Assembly: GCA_017546845.1 (NCBI GenBank)
Contig: JAFYRS010000078.1
Span: 1 to 47,977 of the forward strand
Length of the DNA: 47,977 nucleotides
Reading direction: 5' to 3'
From: Akkermansia sp.
Lineage (GTDB): Bacteria > Verrucomicrobiota > Verrucomicrobiia > Verrucomicrobiales > Akkermansiaceae
In this document: positions 7,355-14,161 of the stretch, piece by piece
How the letters are laid out: every line of letters starts with the position of its first letter
Numbering within the stretch: position 1 is the first letter of the stretch
Notes under the pieces: model-generated
What the model saw: only the letters and a program-made list of their open reading frames with translations
Told to the model about the DNA's origin: nothing
Database searches by the model: none
Position numbers and translations under genes: made by a program

Positions 7355-7600
7355 GGATATCGTCTGCGGCATCGCCGCAGATATCGTCCATGCGCAGCGT
7401 GGATTTCGTCCTTGCCCGCCAGGGCAAGGATTTCGTTCTCCTCATCAAGCTCGGGTTCGCTTTTTCCCAATGATTGGGAAAGGATAACGCCTTGCATCAT
7501 TGGAAACGATATCCGGGCGTTGCCCGGACGATATCGCCCTTGCGGCCGACGATATCTGAGCCTGCGGCTCAGACGATATCCGCTCCTGCGGAGCGGACGG
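7355..7600. repeat. array of short hairpins joined by a conserved GATATCGT/ACGATATC linker
   Basis: Between two convergent genes lie eight stem-loops of 6-8 bp with loops of 3-4 bases. Clean stems: CTGCGGC/GCCGCAG (7364-7380), CCATGC/GCGTGG (7388-7402), CCTTGCCC/GGGCAAGG (7410-7429), TTTCCCAA/TTGGGAAA (7463-7481), CCGGGC/GCCCGG (7513-7527), CTGAGCC/GGCTCAG (7556-7572) and CCGCTCC/GGAGCGG (7580-7596). One stem near 7535-7548 is imperfect. Stem sequences all differ, but the linkers are nearly constant: GATATCGT or GATTTCGT in the left half (7356, 7380, 7402, 7429) and ACGATATC in the right half (7506, 7528, 7549, 7573). The spacing is 21-27 bases. The right linkers are the reverse complement of the left ones. 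No protein-coding frame fits the region. Confidence 0.9.
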
Positions 7601-7615
7601 AAGGAGGAAGAAAGA

Positions 7616-9352
7616 CTAACAAAAGAAATTTCTGTTGCCGAAGAGGAGGCGTTTGACGGTATCGAGCGCGGCGTGGGCTGATTGTTCCCCCAGGCTCTTG
7701 CAGTACCCCAGACCTTCCATGAACGTGAGCCCGGGCGGCAGCGGCATGGCATGGCGGTCTACCGCGGCATCCAGCAGGGCCGGGCCATCTGCGGCCAGCC
7801 ATGCCTTAATGGCCGGGATCGCCTCATCCACCCGTGAAACCCGCCAGGAGCGCATCCCCATGGCGCGTGCCACAGCGGCAAAGCTGGTGGTGCGCAGCGC
7901 CGTGCCCACAGGCGAATGAATCCCCGCGCGCAGTTGTTCAATGGCAGCGTAATCCAGCTCGGAATTATTGTACACCAGCACCTTGACGGCTAACCCCTCC
8001 TGCAGCAAGGTGAGCAAATCCCCCGCCAGCATGGAGATGCCGCCATCTCCACACATGGCAATGACCTGCCGGGTGCGGAATGCCGCCTTTGCCCCAATGG
8101 CCATGGCAAGCGCGCAGCCCATGGAACCGTGGTTGAACGAACCCAGAACACGCCGCGTTCCATTCGCCTGCAAATAGCGCGCGCACCAGATATCTGGCGT
8201 TCCCGTATCCACGGTAAAAACAGCATCGGGTTCTGCGTGGTCGCTCACCAGGCGGGTCAGCAGCTCCGGCCGCAAGGGCGCCTCTTCATCCACCACGCGC
8301 AGGCACTGGCTGATGGCGGCAACCTCGCGGGCATGGTAATTGAGCATGGAGCGCAGGAAATCATCGGACTGGTTCGGCGGCACCACGCGCAACAGCTGGC
8401 GGGCCGCCACCCCGGCATCTGCCTGCACGGCCAGCGTCAGCGGAACGCGGCGCCCCAGGGCGGCGGCATCGGTATCCACCTGAATCACCCGGACACGGCG
8501 AGGCAGGAAATCACGATAGGGGAAATCCGTGCCCCACATGACCAGCACATCGCAATCGAGCACGGCATGCACAGCGGCCCCCCAGCCCAGCAACCCGGTC
8601 ATTCCCACGGCGTTGGGGTTATCCTTCTCCAGCAAGTCCTTGGCGCGCAGCGTATAAGCCACCGGTGCCTGCAGATGCCTGGCCAGTGCCACAATGTCCT
8701 TCTCCGCCCCGTCACAGCCTATGCCACACAAAAAGGTAATGCGCTGGGAACTCCCCAGAATATCGGCCATGCGTGGTATCACCCCTGCGCCGGGATGCAG
8801 CAGTGGCGGCACCGGAGGCAATACCGGGCTCTCGGCCGCATCCTCCACGCAGGGCATGCCGGCCACGTCTCCCGGCAGCACCAGCATACCCACACCGCGC
8901 CGCGCGCGAGCGGTCCGCATAGCCTCAGCCAGTACCGGCGGAAGCTGGCGCGGACGGCTCACCAGCTCGGCATACGCCGCGCATTCCCGGAAAAAGAAGG
9001 TGGGGTGCGTTTCGTGGATATAGTGCGTACCAATCTGCAAGGTCGGCAGATGAGCAGCTATGGCAAGCACCGGAGCGGCAGAGCGGCAGGCATCATACAG
9101 ACCATTGATGAGATGCATATTGCCAGGCCCGCAACTGCCGCAGCACACGGCAAGCTCACCTGTGAGCTGAGACTCTGCACTGGCCGCAAAGGCGGCGGTT
9201 TCCTCATGGCGCACATGTACCCAGCGGATGCGGGCATCACGCTGCAACGCCTCCATGAACGGGTGCAACGCGTCACCCGCCATACCAAAAATACGGCGGA
9301 CTCCGGCGGACACCAACATTTCCACCACCTGGTCTGATACACTCTTCTGCAT
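7616..9352 (-). CDS. poxB: pyruvate dehydrogenase (quinone) / pyruvate oxidase, PoxB-like
   Basis: A thiamine-diphosphate flavoenzyme, about 578 residues, that would convert pyruvate to acetate and CO2, passing electrons to the quinone pool at the membrane. The N-terminal half matches PoxB closely: RHEETAAFAA holds the catalytic Glu, and GSCGPGN, HLINGLYD and FFRECAAYAELVS follow. The C-terminal thiamine motif is MCGDGGISML followed by NNSELD. The reading frame begins at 9388. I prefer the ATG at 9352 (MQKSVSDQ), which lines up with the E. coli start; the ATG at 9361 is a close alternative. It lies 45 bases after an HTH protein on the same strand. The membrane-binding C-terminal tail of E. 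coli PoxB is not obvious, so a related oxidase cannot be excluded. Confidence 0.85.
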   Translation of the reverse strand: MQKSVSDQVVEMLVSAGVRRIFGMAGDALHPFMEALQRDARIRWVHVRHEETAAFAASAESQLTGELAVCCGSCGPGNMHLINGLYDACRSAAPVLAIAAHLPTLQIGTHYIHETHPTFFFRECAAYAELVSRPRQLPPVLAEAMRTARARRGVGMLVLPGDVAGMPCVEDAAESPVLPPVPPLLHPGAGVIPRMADILGSSQRITFLCGIGCDGAEKDIVALARHLQAPVAYTLRAKDLLEKDNPNAVGMTGLLGWGAAVHAVLDCDVLVMWGTDFPYRDFLPRRVRVIQVDTDAAALGRRVPLTLAVQADAGVAARQLLRVVPPNQSDDFLRSMLNYHAREVAAISQCLRVVDEEAPLRPELLTRLVSDHAEPDAVFTVDTGTPDIWCARYLQANGTRRVLGSFNHGSMGCALAMAIGAKAAFRTRQVIAMCGDGGISMLAGDLLTLLQEGLAVKVLVYNNSELDYAAIEQLRAGIHSPVGTALRTTSFAAVARAMGMRSWRVSRVDEAIPAIKAWLAADGPALLDAAVDRHAMPLPPGLTFMEGLGYCKSLGEQSAHAALDTVKRLLFGNRNFFC

Positions 9353-9362
9353 GCCGACCATT

Positions 9363-9404
9363 CTCTGCGGCAGAGCAGGAAATAGCAAGCTAACTTTCTA
9401 GCTT
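9363..9404 (-). promoter_or_regulatory. two inverted repeats between the HTH gene and poxB
   Basis: CTCTGC-G-GCAGAG (9363-9375) is a perfect 13-base palindrome directly before the poxB ATG at 9361. AAGCTA-N6-TAGCTT (9387-9404) spans the stop codon of the upstream HTH gene. Either could be a binding site for the HTH protein or an RNA hairpin; this is inference from symmetry and position. Confidence 0.35.
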
Positions 9405-10018
9405 TTAGGGATATACGGTGACGAGATACGCCCATTCCACACCCTTTTCAAACGCTCCTGCTGCATGGATAGGGCGCGCACCCGGGCCGCATTGCGGCGG
9501 GCTGCCAGCCGGCGTACATCTGCCCTCAGATAATGCGACAGAAGGCGCACCCCGCTATCTGTGGCATACCTGATTTTGTATTCCTGCAACGCTCCCTGTT
9601 TCACATAACGAAACAAGGTACTGCGCGCAACCATCAGAATACAGCAGGCCTCAGCAGCAGAACAGAGTTTTGCCGGAATTTTCCTCACCAGAGGCATACG
9701 CGATGCCAGCAGACGTTTCACCACACTTCTTTCCCAATACAGACACGCTGGGCGACCGCGCTGAAGCACCAGGCGGTAACGCGCCTTATGCCTGTTGAGC
9801 AAAGCTCTTGCCGTACGCACGGAGACTCCCAGCGCCTCTGCAGCCTGGCGGGAACTCATTCCCCAGGCTGGCGGCAAAGCATACGCTTTTCCGCTGCTTT
9901 CATCAGAGCCGCGGCGTCCATGCAACATCGATTCCGGGTAACGGACACCCGGCATATCTATTAGTCTCGCACCACCCACCCCCAGCAGGGTTCGAGGCAA
10001 AGAATGAGGGCCTAACAT
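9398..10018 (-). CDS. DNA-binding protein with two helix-turn-helix segments
   Basis: 206 residues, strongly basic. Two helix-turn-helix-like stretches are visible: MSSRQAAEALGVSVRTARAL (about residues 54-73) and an excisionase/MerR-like CSAAEACCILMVARSTLFRY (about residues 119-138) followed by VKQGAL. The gene lies directly upstream of poxB in the same direction, so it may regulate poxB, itself, or both. Unlike its neighbours it has a perfect AGGAGGT ribosome binding site five bases before the ATG, which fixes the start. The flanking regions contain several inverted repeats. The family is not recognised beyond the HTH fold. Confidence 0.7.
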   Translation of the reverse strand: MLGPHSLPRTLLGVGGARLIDMPGVRYPESMLHGRRGSDESSGKAYALPPAWGMSSRQAAEALGVSVRTARALLNRHKARYRLVLQRGRPACLYWERSVVKRLLASRMPLVRKIPAKLCSAAEACCILMVARSTLFRYVKQGALQEYKIRYATDSGVRLLSHYLRADVRRLAARRNAARVRALSMQQERLKRVWNGRISSPYIPKS

Positions 10019-10044
10019 GAGGCACCTCCTTGCCTTACGGTAAG
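10019..10044 (-). promoter_or_regulatory. strong Shine-Dalgarno site and short palindrome before the HTH gene
   Basis: On the minus strand AGGAGGT (10030-10024) lies five bases before the ATG at 10018. This is exceptional in a window where most starts have no such site. Just upstream, CTTAC-G-GTAAG (10034-10044) is an 11-base palindrome in the leader. A TACAAT (10059-10054) could be the -10, but no good -35 is seen. From 10060 to 10262 the sequence is AT-richer, and I find no gene or clear structure there. Confidence 0.6.
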
Positions 10045-10262
10045 TGGTTCTTCATTGTAGTTGGGCATTTTCTTATTCTCTTTTCGGGAGAAAATCATAG
10101 GGGTGCAGCAATGGTAGTGACAGAGCATCCATAATGCAACCGGCAAAACGCCCCGGCATCACAATCCATTGCAGCCTAATCAAACACAACGCAAAGAAAT
10201 AAAAACGCCCAAAACTGCAGCGTCGGCATATTTTCCACCGTAAACCATTAAACACCAGCCAT

Positions 10263-10871
10263 TTAATGCTGATGGAGCGATTTTAGAAAAGTTGCAGATT
10301 GGCGGCCATAGGCCGTATCTGCATAGCGGCTGGCAGCCAGTTCAAAAAAGCGGGCTGCGGCGGCAGGCTCATGCATGACTTTGCAGCACAACGAGCCGGC
10401 GCGATACAGGAGGAGCGCCGCCTCTTCCGGGTCGCGCATGCGGGCAGCCCCCTGCTCCAGAGAGCGAAGTGCAGCCGCATTATCCTGCAACAACTCCTGC
10501 TGGAGATGGGCCAGTTCCAGCCACCCGCGGAGCCGCCCCGGCTGGCGGCGCACCATTTCCTCCAGCGCGGGGATTAAACCGGGCTCCTTTTCGTTCATGA
10601 TACGCTCTGCAAGCTGAGCCAGCGCATCGTTTTCCGGCAGGTAGGAACCGGCATAGAGCCGCTCTGCCACCTTATCTCCCCAGCGGGGGAGAATCCAATA
10701 GCGGAAGAGCAGCCCCTCAACCACTGCCAGCACGGCGAGCGCTGCCAGCAGCAGCAGGATTCCCTGCGTGGCCTGCCCGCCGAACATGCGTTCCTGCACT
10801 GGCTGCAGCGCCAGTGCAAACCCCGCCAGAGGCACCAGCGCCACCAGCAGCTGGAACGCGCGGTAGAGCAT
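10263..10871 (-). CDS. membrane-anchored TPR-like protein
   Basis: 202 residues. Two hydrophobic helices at the N-terminus (about residues 5-22 and 35-56) are followed by a helical domain with TPR-like pairs (LIPALEEMVRRQPGRLRGWL; EEAALLLYRAGSLCCKVM). Function is not recognised. Its ATG shares one base with the stop of the LolA-like gene (TAATG), so the two are translationally coupled. That suggests a joint role in the envelope, perhaps as a partner of the lipoprotein-sorting-like protein; this is inference. Confidence 0.75.
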   Translation of the reverse strand: MLYRAFQLLVALVPLAGFALALQPVQERMFGGQATQGILLLLAALAVLAVVEGLLFRYWILPRWGDKVAERLYAGSYLPENDALAQLAERIMNEKEPGLIPALEEMVRRQPGRLRGWLELAHLQQELLQDNAAALRSLEQGAARMRDPEEAALLLYRAGSLCCKVMHEPAAAARFFELAASRYADTAYGRQSATFLKSLHQH

Positions 10872-11599
10872 TATTTCTTACCGGGAAGGTCATCCATCTC
10901 CAGATAATCCAGCGCTATGGTGCGCTCAGGATTCTGGGGATTGCGGACTTCCAGTTTCATCTGCTTGAAAAACCAGGTACCATCACTGAGGCGCTGCACA
11001 GAGGTAATGGAAAAACGCTTCTTGAGTTTACCATCGGCCCCGTAGCCATCAATCTGCCAGGTCGTGCCGTTCTCCTTATCCACCCACATGCGCACCCAGG
11101 CAAACTGGCCCACCTTGGGCGTAGGGTTGGGCACCTGCACCACGTAGCAATCGCGCCCCTTGATGCGGGAATCAGCCCCGGCGTCCACCATCTCGCCACC
11201 TTGCCAGTAAAGGAAACGCAGGGAGAGGTCCTCGTAGCACACATCCGTGCCGGCAATAGGCTGGGCATACTGGGCGGGAGCCATCACCACGGCCTTGCCA
11301 TTTTCCACCCGGAGAAGGTCTACCTTATCTTCCTTGATACGCACATCAAAGCGCTTCCAGGCACTGCCCTCCTTGTACTGGAAAGCCAGGGTATCGCCAC
11401 GCACGCTCAGGCTGAACGGAATCTTGAGTTTGCCCTTGCGAATACGGCCAGCCACATCCTTATTTCCCTGGCTCACCGTCATTTCTCGCATGCAGGCAAG
11501 CAATTCATCTGCCGTGGGCTCCACGGCTTCCTCCTGAGCCCAGGCAGGAACCAGCGGCAGCAGCATGACAGCAAACAGTATATTCTTCCACATTTTCAT
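10871..11599 (-). CDS. outer-membrane lipoprotein-sorting-like protein (LolA-like fold)
   Basis: 242 residues with a signal peptide (about residues 1-22, ending PAWA). The mature part is rich in beta-strands and carries the pattern of the LolA-like outer-membrane lipoprotein-sorting family: GRDCYVVQVPNP, a strand with VRMWVDKENGTTWQID, then FFKQMKLEVRNP and a final acidic strand. Such proteins are periplasmic and bind acyl chains; whether this one carries lipoproteins is not shown. A TATAAG -10 ends six bases before the ATG, implying a leaderless mRNA. The stop overlaps the next gene by one base. Confidence 0.78.
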   Translation of the reverse strand: MKMWKNILFAVMLLPLVPAWAQEEAVEPTADELLACMREMTVSQGNKDVAGRIRKGKLKIPFSLSVRGDTLAFQYKEGSAWKRFDVRIKEDKVDLLRVENGKAVVMAPAQYAQPIAGTDVCYEDLSLRFLYWQGGEMVDAGADSRIKGRDCYVVQVPNPTPKVGQFAWVRMWVDKENGTTWQIDGYGADGKLKKRFSITSVQRLSDGTWFFKQMKLEVRNPQNPERTIALDYLEMDDLPGKK

Positions 11600-11605
11600 A
11601 GCGTT

Positions 11606-11634
11606 CTTATACCATAAAGGCGCACCATTGCACA
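11606..11634 (-). promoter_or_regulatory. promoter of the LolA-like gene, leaderless type
   Basis: TATAAG (11611-11606) on the minus strand ends six bases before the ATG at 11599. A weak -35 (TGTGCA, 11634-11629) lies 17 bases further upstream. Confidence 0.4.
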
Positions 11635-11665
11635 GCTTTTATTTCAGGCATGGGGCTATTTCCGC

Positions 11666-11694
11666 TTGCAGAGCCCGGTAAGCTGGTGTAGACT
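11666..11694 (+). promoter_or_regulatory. promoter of the DoxX/MauE-type gene, leaderless type
   Basis: TTGCAG (11666-11671), a 17-base spacer and TAGACT (11689-11694). The -10 ends seven bases before the ATG at 11702. An upstream in-frame codon at 11666 coincides with the -35 box and cannot be the start. Confidence 0.5.
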
Positions 11695-11701
11695 CCCCCG
11701 C

Positions 11702-12172
11702 ATGAAATACAACCGGTTCGTTAATCTTCTGCTCAACATTCTGCGGATAGGCCTGGGGGGATTCTTCCTCATCACCGGGCTGCAGAAGCTGGCAGGCATG
11801 AATGAAACGGCCGATTTTCTGACGCGCAGCCGCATTCTGCCCGCATTCTTCTCGTTTCCGCTGGCGTGCATCGGGCTGGCCATGGAACTGGTGGTTGCCT
11901 TCTGCCTGCTGACGCGGCGCAGTTACCGCGGAGCCACGGTCTGGGGCGTGGTGATGTGCGGCACATTCGTGCTGCTGTATTTCCAGGCCTGGATGCGCGG
12001 GCTGGAGCTGAGCTGCAACTGTCTGGGCTCCATGCATGAAATTACGAACTACCCCTTCGACACGGGCATGCGCCTGCTGCTGCTGGGAGCCATGCTTCTG
12101 CTGTTCTGGGATTCGCGCCGCCCGGCGCCCACCTTCATGAAACTGCGCAAATACAAGTTCGAAGATTTTTAA
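11702..12172 (+). CDS. DoxX/MauE-family membrane protein
   Basis: 156 residues with four membrane helices (about residues 8-28, 45-68, 74-98 and 118-136). The first helix carries GLGGFFLITGLQKL, typical of DoxX/MauE proteins, and a CNCLG motif lies between helices 3 and 4. In MauE-like proteins a similar Cys pair supports thiol-disulfide exchange in the periplasm; that role is inferred. The start at 11702 is set by a promoter whose -10 lies seven bases upstream. A terminator hairpin shared with the convergent aminopeptidase gene follows the stop. Confidence 0.78.
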   Translation: MKYNRFVNLLLNILRIGLGGFFLITGLQKLAGMNETADFLTRSRILPAFFSFPLACIGLAMELVVAFCLLTRRSYRGATVWGVVMCGTFVLLYFQAWMRGLELSCNCLGSMHEITNYPFDTGMRLLLLGAMLLLFWDSRRPAPTFMKLRKYKFEDF

Positions 12173-12200
12173 GAAAACGGGCCGCTGATTCCAGCGGCCC
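12173..12200 (-). terminator. terminator between the DoxX-type gene and pepP
   Basis: GGGCCGCT-N6-AGCGGCCC (12179-12200) is a perfect 8-bp GC-rich stem. On the minus strand it is followed by GTTTTCTT, so it best fits the end of the aminopeptidase transcript; on the plus strand it lacks a T tract. It begins eight bases past the pepP stop. Confidence 0.7.
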
Positions 12201-12208
12201 TCTGCATA

Positions 12209-13507
12209 TCACTTTGCCATTGCGGCTTCAATGTCATCCGGCTCAATGGGAGCATTGGGGATGAGGTCTTCCACGCCGTCCTCGGTGATGAGCACATCCG
12301 TCTCCAGACGGATACCGATTTTTTCGGCGGGGATATAGATACCGGGTTCCACCGTCCACACCTGCCCCACGGCAAAGCACTTCGTGTCGGAGCCGACATC
12401 GTGCACATCAATTCCGAGCGAATGAGAAGTACCGTGCATATAGTACTTGCGCACGCAGAGCGGGTTTTCGGGCTGGGCATCAACCTCCTCCTGGCTGAGC
12501 AGGCCGAGCTGCACCAGTTCAGCCGCCATGTTGATGCGCACCAGGCGTTCATATTCCTGTTTCTCCAGGCCGGGGCGCATGATGCTCATGGCATAGCGCT
12601 GCACACGGAGCACCGCCTCATACACAGCACGCTGGCGGGGGGAGAACTTACCATTGGCCGGCACCGTGCGGGTCATATCACCGGCATAGCCGCCGTATTC
12701 TGCGCCGATATCCAGCAGAATCAGCTCACCGTCCTGCACTTCCTTGTGGTTGGAGATGTAATGCAGCACGCAGGTATCTGCACCGCTGGCAATGATGGGC
12801 AGGAAGGAGAATTTGCGCGCACGGCGGCGGATGTAAGCGGCGCTCAGCGCGGCCTCAATTTCCCACTCACCCATGCCGGGCTTGATTTGCGGAAGCAGTT
12901 CCACAAAGCCGGCACCGGTGATTTCACAAGCGCGGCGCTGCTGCACCATTTCCTCTGCGCTCTTCACCAGGCGCATCTCTGCAAGTACGGGGTAGAGGCA
13001 TTCCACCTTAACATCCGGGTAAGAAGCCCGCAGCGCAGCCGACATGCGTTCATTACGGGTCTGCACATAAGTGTAACGGCGGGGGTGGTTATCCATCTCC
13101 AGCCACACAGAGGAAGCTGCGGGCACCCACTCCGCCAGCAGGGCGTTGTACTCATCCGTCCAGCGCACATCCTCCACCCCGCTCAGGGCCGTGGCAGCAT
13201 CTGCCGTCAGGCGGGCGCCCTCCCAGATGACGATTTTCTCATTCGTTTCGCGCAGCAGCAGGGTATCCTCATGCTCACCGGCCTCGCCCACGCGCATGAG
13301 CAGCACCGTTTCCTCCTGGTCAATGCCGGTCAGGTAAAACAGATTGGCATTCTGGTGGTGCGCCAGCGTACCATCGGCGTTGGTGGGGTAAATATCATTG
13401 GCATGCACGATAACGAGCGCGCCAGCAGGCAGTTGAGCAGCCAGCTTATCACGGTTCGTCTGGTAAAAAGAAGCAGGAATCGGTTCGTAACGCAGAGTGT
13501 GGTTCAT
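12209..13507 (-). CDS. pepP: Xaa-Pro aminopeptidase (M24B family)
   Basis: 432 residues. A cytoplasmic dimetal enzyme that removes an N-terminal residue preceding proline. The N-terminal aminopeptidase P domain (YEPIPASFYQTNRDKLAAQL, then FYLTGIDQEE) is followed by the pita-bread domain with all metal ligands: Asp in LLDIGAEYGGYAGDMTRT (two Asp), His in HGTSHSLG, Glu in VEPGIY and Glu in GIRLETD. Length is normal. The promoter TTGAAC-N17-TATACT lies just upstream with a short leader, and a terminator follows. The gene is divergent from ndk. Confidence 0.92.
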   Translation of the reverse strand: MNHTLRYEPIPASFYQTNRDKLAAQLPAGALVIVHANDIYPTNADGTLAHHQNANLFYLTGIDQEETVLLMRVGEAGEHEDTLLLRETNEKIVIWEGARLTADAATALSGVEDVRWTDEYNALLAEWVPAASSVWLEMDNHPRRYTYVQTRNERMSAALRASYPDVKVECLYPVLAEMRLVKSAEEMVQQRRACEITGAGFVELLPQIKPGMGEWEIEAALSAAYIRRRARKFSFLPIIASGADTCVLHYISNHKEVQDGELILLDIGAEYGGYAGDMTRTVPANGKFSPRQRAVYEAVLRVQRYAMSIMRPGLEKQEYERLVRINMAAELVQLGLLSQEEVDAQPENPLCVRKYYMHGTSHSLGIDVHDVGSDTKCFAVGQVWTVEPGIYIPAEKIGIRLETDVLITEDGVEDLIPNAPIEPDDIEAAMAK

Positions 13508-13522
13508 ATCTTACTGGCGGGG

Positions 13523-13551
13523 AGTATACTCTTTCAACTTCCGTTGTTCAA
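13523..13551 (-). promoter_or_regulatory. promoter of pepP
   Basis: On the minus strand TTGAAC (13551-13546), a 17-base spacer and TATACT (13528-13523). The ATG is 15 bases downstream of the -10, so the leader is about eight bases with no Shine-Dalgarno sequence. Confidence 0.5.
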
Positions 13552-13569
13552 TGCGAAATCATGTAAGCA

Positions 13570-13611
13570 CCGGGCTTTTTCCTTGACAGAATGAGCCCGG
13601 GGGAGTAAGAA
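13570..13611 (+). promoter_or_regulatory. ndk promoter inside an inverted repeat
   Basis: TTGACA (13583-13588), a 17-base spacer and TAAGAA (13606-13611) precede ndk by about 27 bases. The arms CCGGGCT (13570-13576) and AGCCCGG (13594-13600) form a perfect 7-bp inverted repeat that encloses the -35 box, so a protein bound there could block or alter the promoter. The regulator is unknown. Confidence 0.4.
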
Positions 13612-13638
13612 TGCATCACACACAACCTAATTCATATC

Positions 13639-14088
13639 ATGAACCGCGACGAAAAAACACTCATTCTCTTCAAGCCGGACTGCGTCCGCAAGAATCTTTC
13701 CGGTATCATTCTGCAGCGTCTGCTGGGCGAAGGTTTCCGCCTGCGCGGCATGAAGATGATGCAGCTGGACGAGGCCGTGCTGCGCGAGCACTACGGCCAC
13801 ATCATTGACCTGGTGATTGATGGCGAGCCCCTGTTCCCCAAGCTTTCCGCATTCATGCAGACCAGCCCGGTGGTGGCTCTGGTCCTTTCCGGCCCGGGTG
13901 TCATCACCCGCGTGCGCACCATCCTGGGGCCCACCAACTCCATGAAGGCAGACAAAGGCACCATCCGTGGCGACTTCGGCACCAACAGCATGCTCAACAT
14001 CTGCCACGCTTCTGATTCCCCCGAAAGCGCAGAGGCTGAAATCAAGCGCTTCTTCAAGCCGGAGGAGATTTTCGACAACATCGACTAA
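13639..14088 (+). CDS. ndk: nucleoside-diphosphate kinase
   Basis: 149 residues. It transfers the gamma-phosphate of ATP to nucleoside diphosphates through a phosphohistidine. The N-terminus KTLILFKPDCVRKN and the active-site stretch NICHASDSPESAEAEI, with catalytic His123, are clear. The usual Gly after the His is Ala, as in some other bacteria. RTILGPTN and GTIRGDFG form the nucleotide pocket. It is transcribed alone from a TTGACA-type promoter and followed by a strong hairpin. Confidence 0.95.
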   Translation: MNRDEKTLILFKPDCVRKNLSGIILQRLLGEGFRLRGMKMMQLDEAVLREHYGHIIDLVIDGEPLFPKLSAFMQTSPVVALVLSGPGVITRVRTILGPTNSMKADKGTIRGDFGTNSMLNICHASDSPESAEAEIKRFFKPEEIFDNID

Positions 14089-14114
14089 TCTTCCACCATT
14101 CAGGCAACACACAA

Positions 14115-14147
14115 GAAAGGGCAGCTCCGGCTGCCCTTTCTGCTTTT
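14115..14147. terminator. bidirectional terminator between ndk and an amidase gene
   Basis: GAAAGGGCAG-N6-CTGCCCTTTC (14115-14140) is a perfect 10-bp stem followed on the plus strand by TGCTTTTC. The A-rich 5' arm gives some T residues in the opposite direction, so it can serve both convergent genes. Confidence 0.75.
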
Positions 14148-14161
14148 CAAAACATCTCCCA

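Noticed and set aside
7355-7600. CRISPR array
   Set aside because: The constant parts are only eight bases, the variable parts are self-complementary, the pitch is far too short, and no cas gene is present.
7412-7681. Open frame through the hairpin array
   Set aside because: The repeat pitch (21, 22, 24, 27 bases) is not kept in multiples of three and the frame runs into the poxB end, so it is not a repeat protein.
8129-9337. Plus-strand open frame (402 codons) opposite poxB
   Set aside because: The His/Gln-rich translation has no domain and lies entirely over the well-supported pyruvate oxidase gene.
10073-10255. Minus-strand 60-codon open frame between the HTH gene and the TPR-like gene
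   Set aside because: It needs a GTG start, has no promoter or ribosome site, and the translation has no pattern of a real protein beyond hydrophobicity. I treat the stretch as non-coding.
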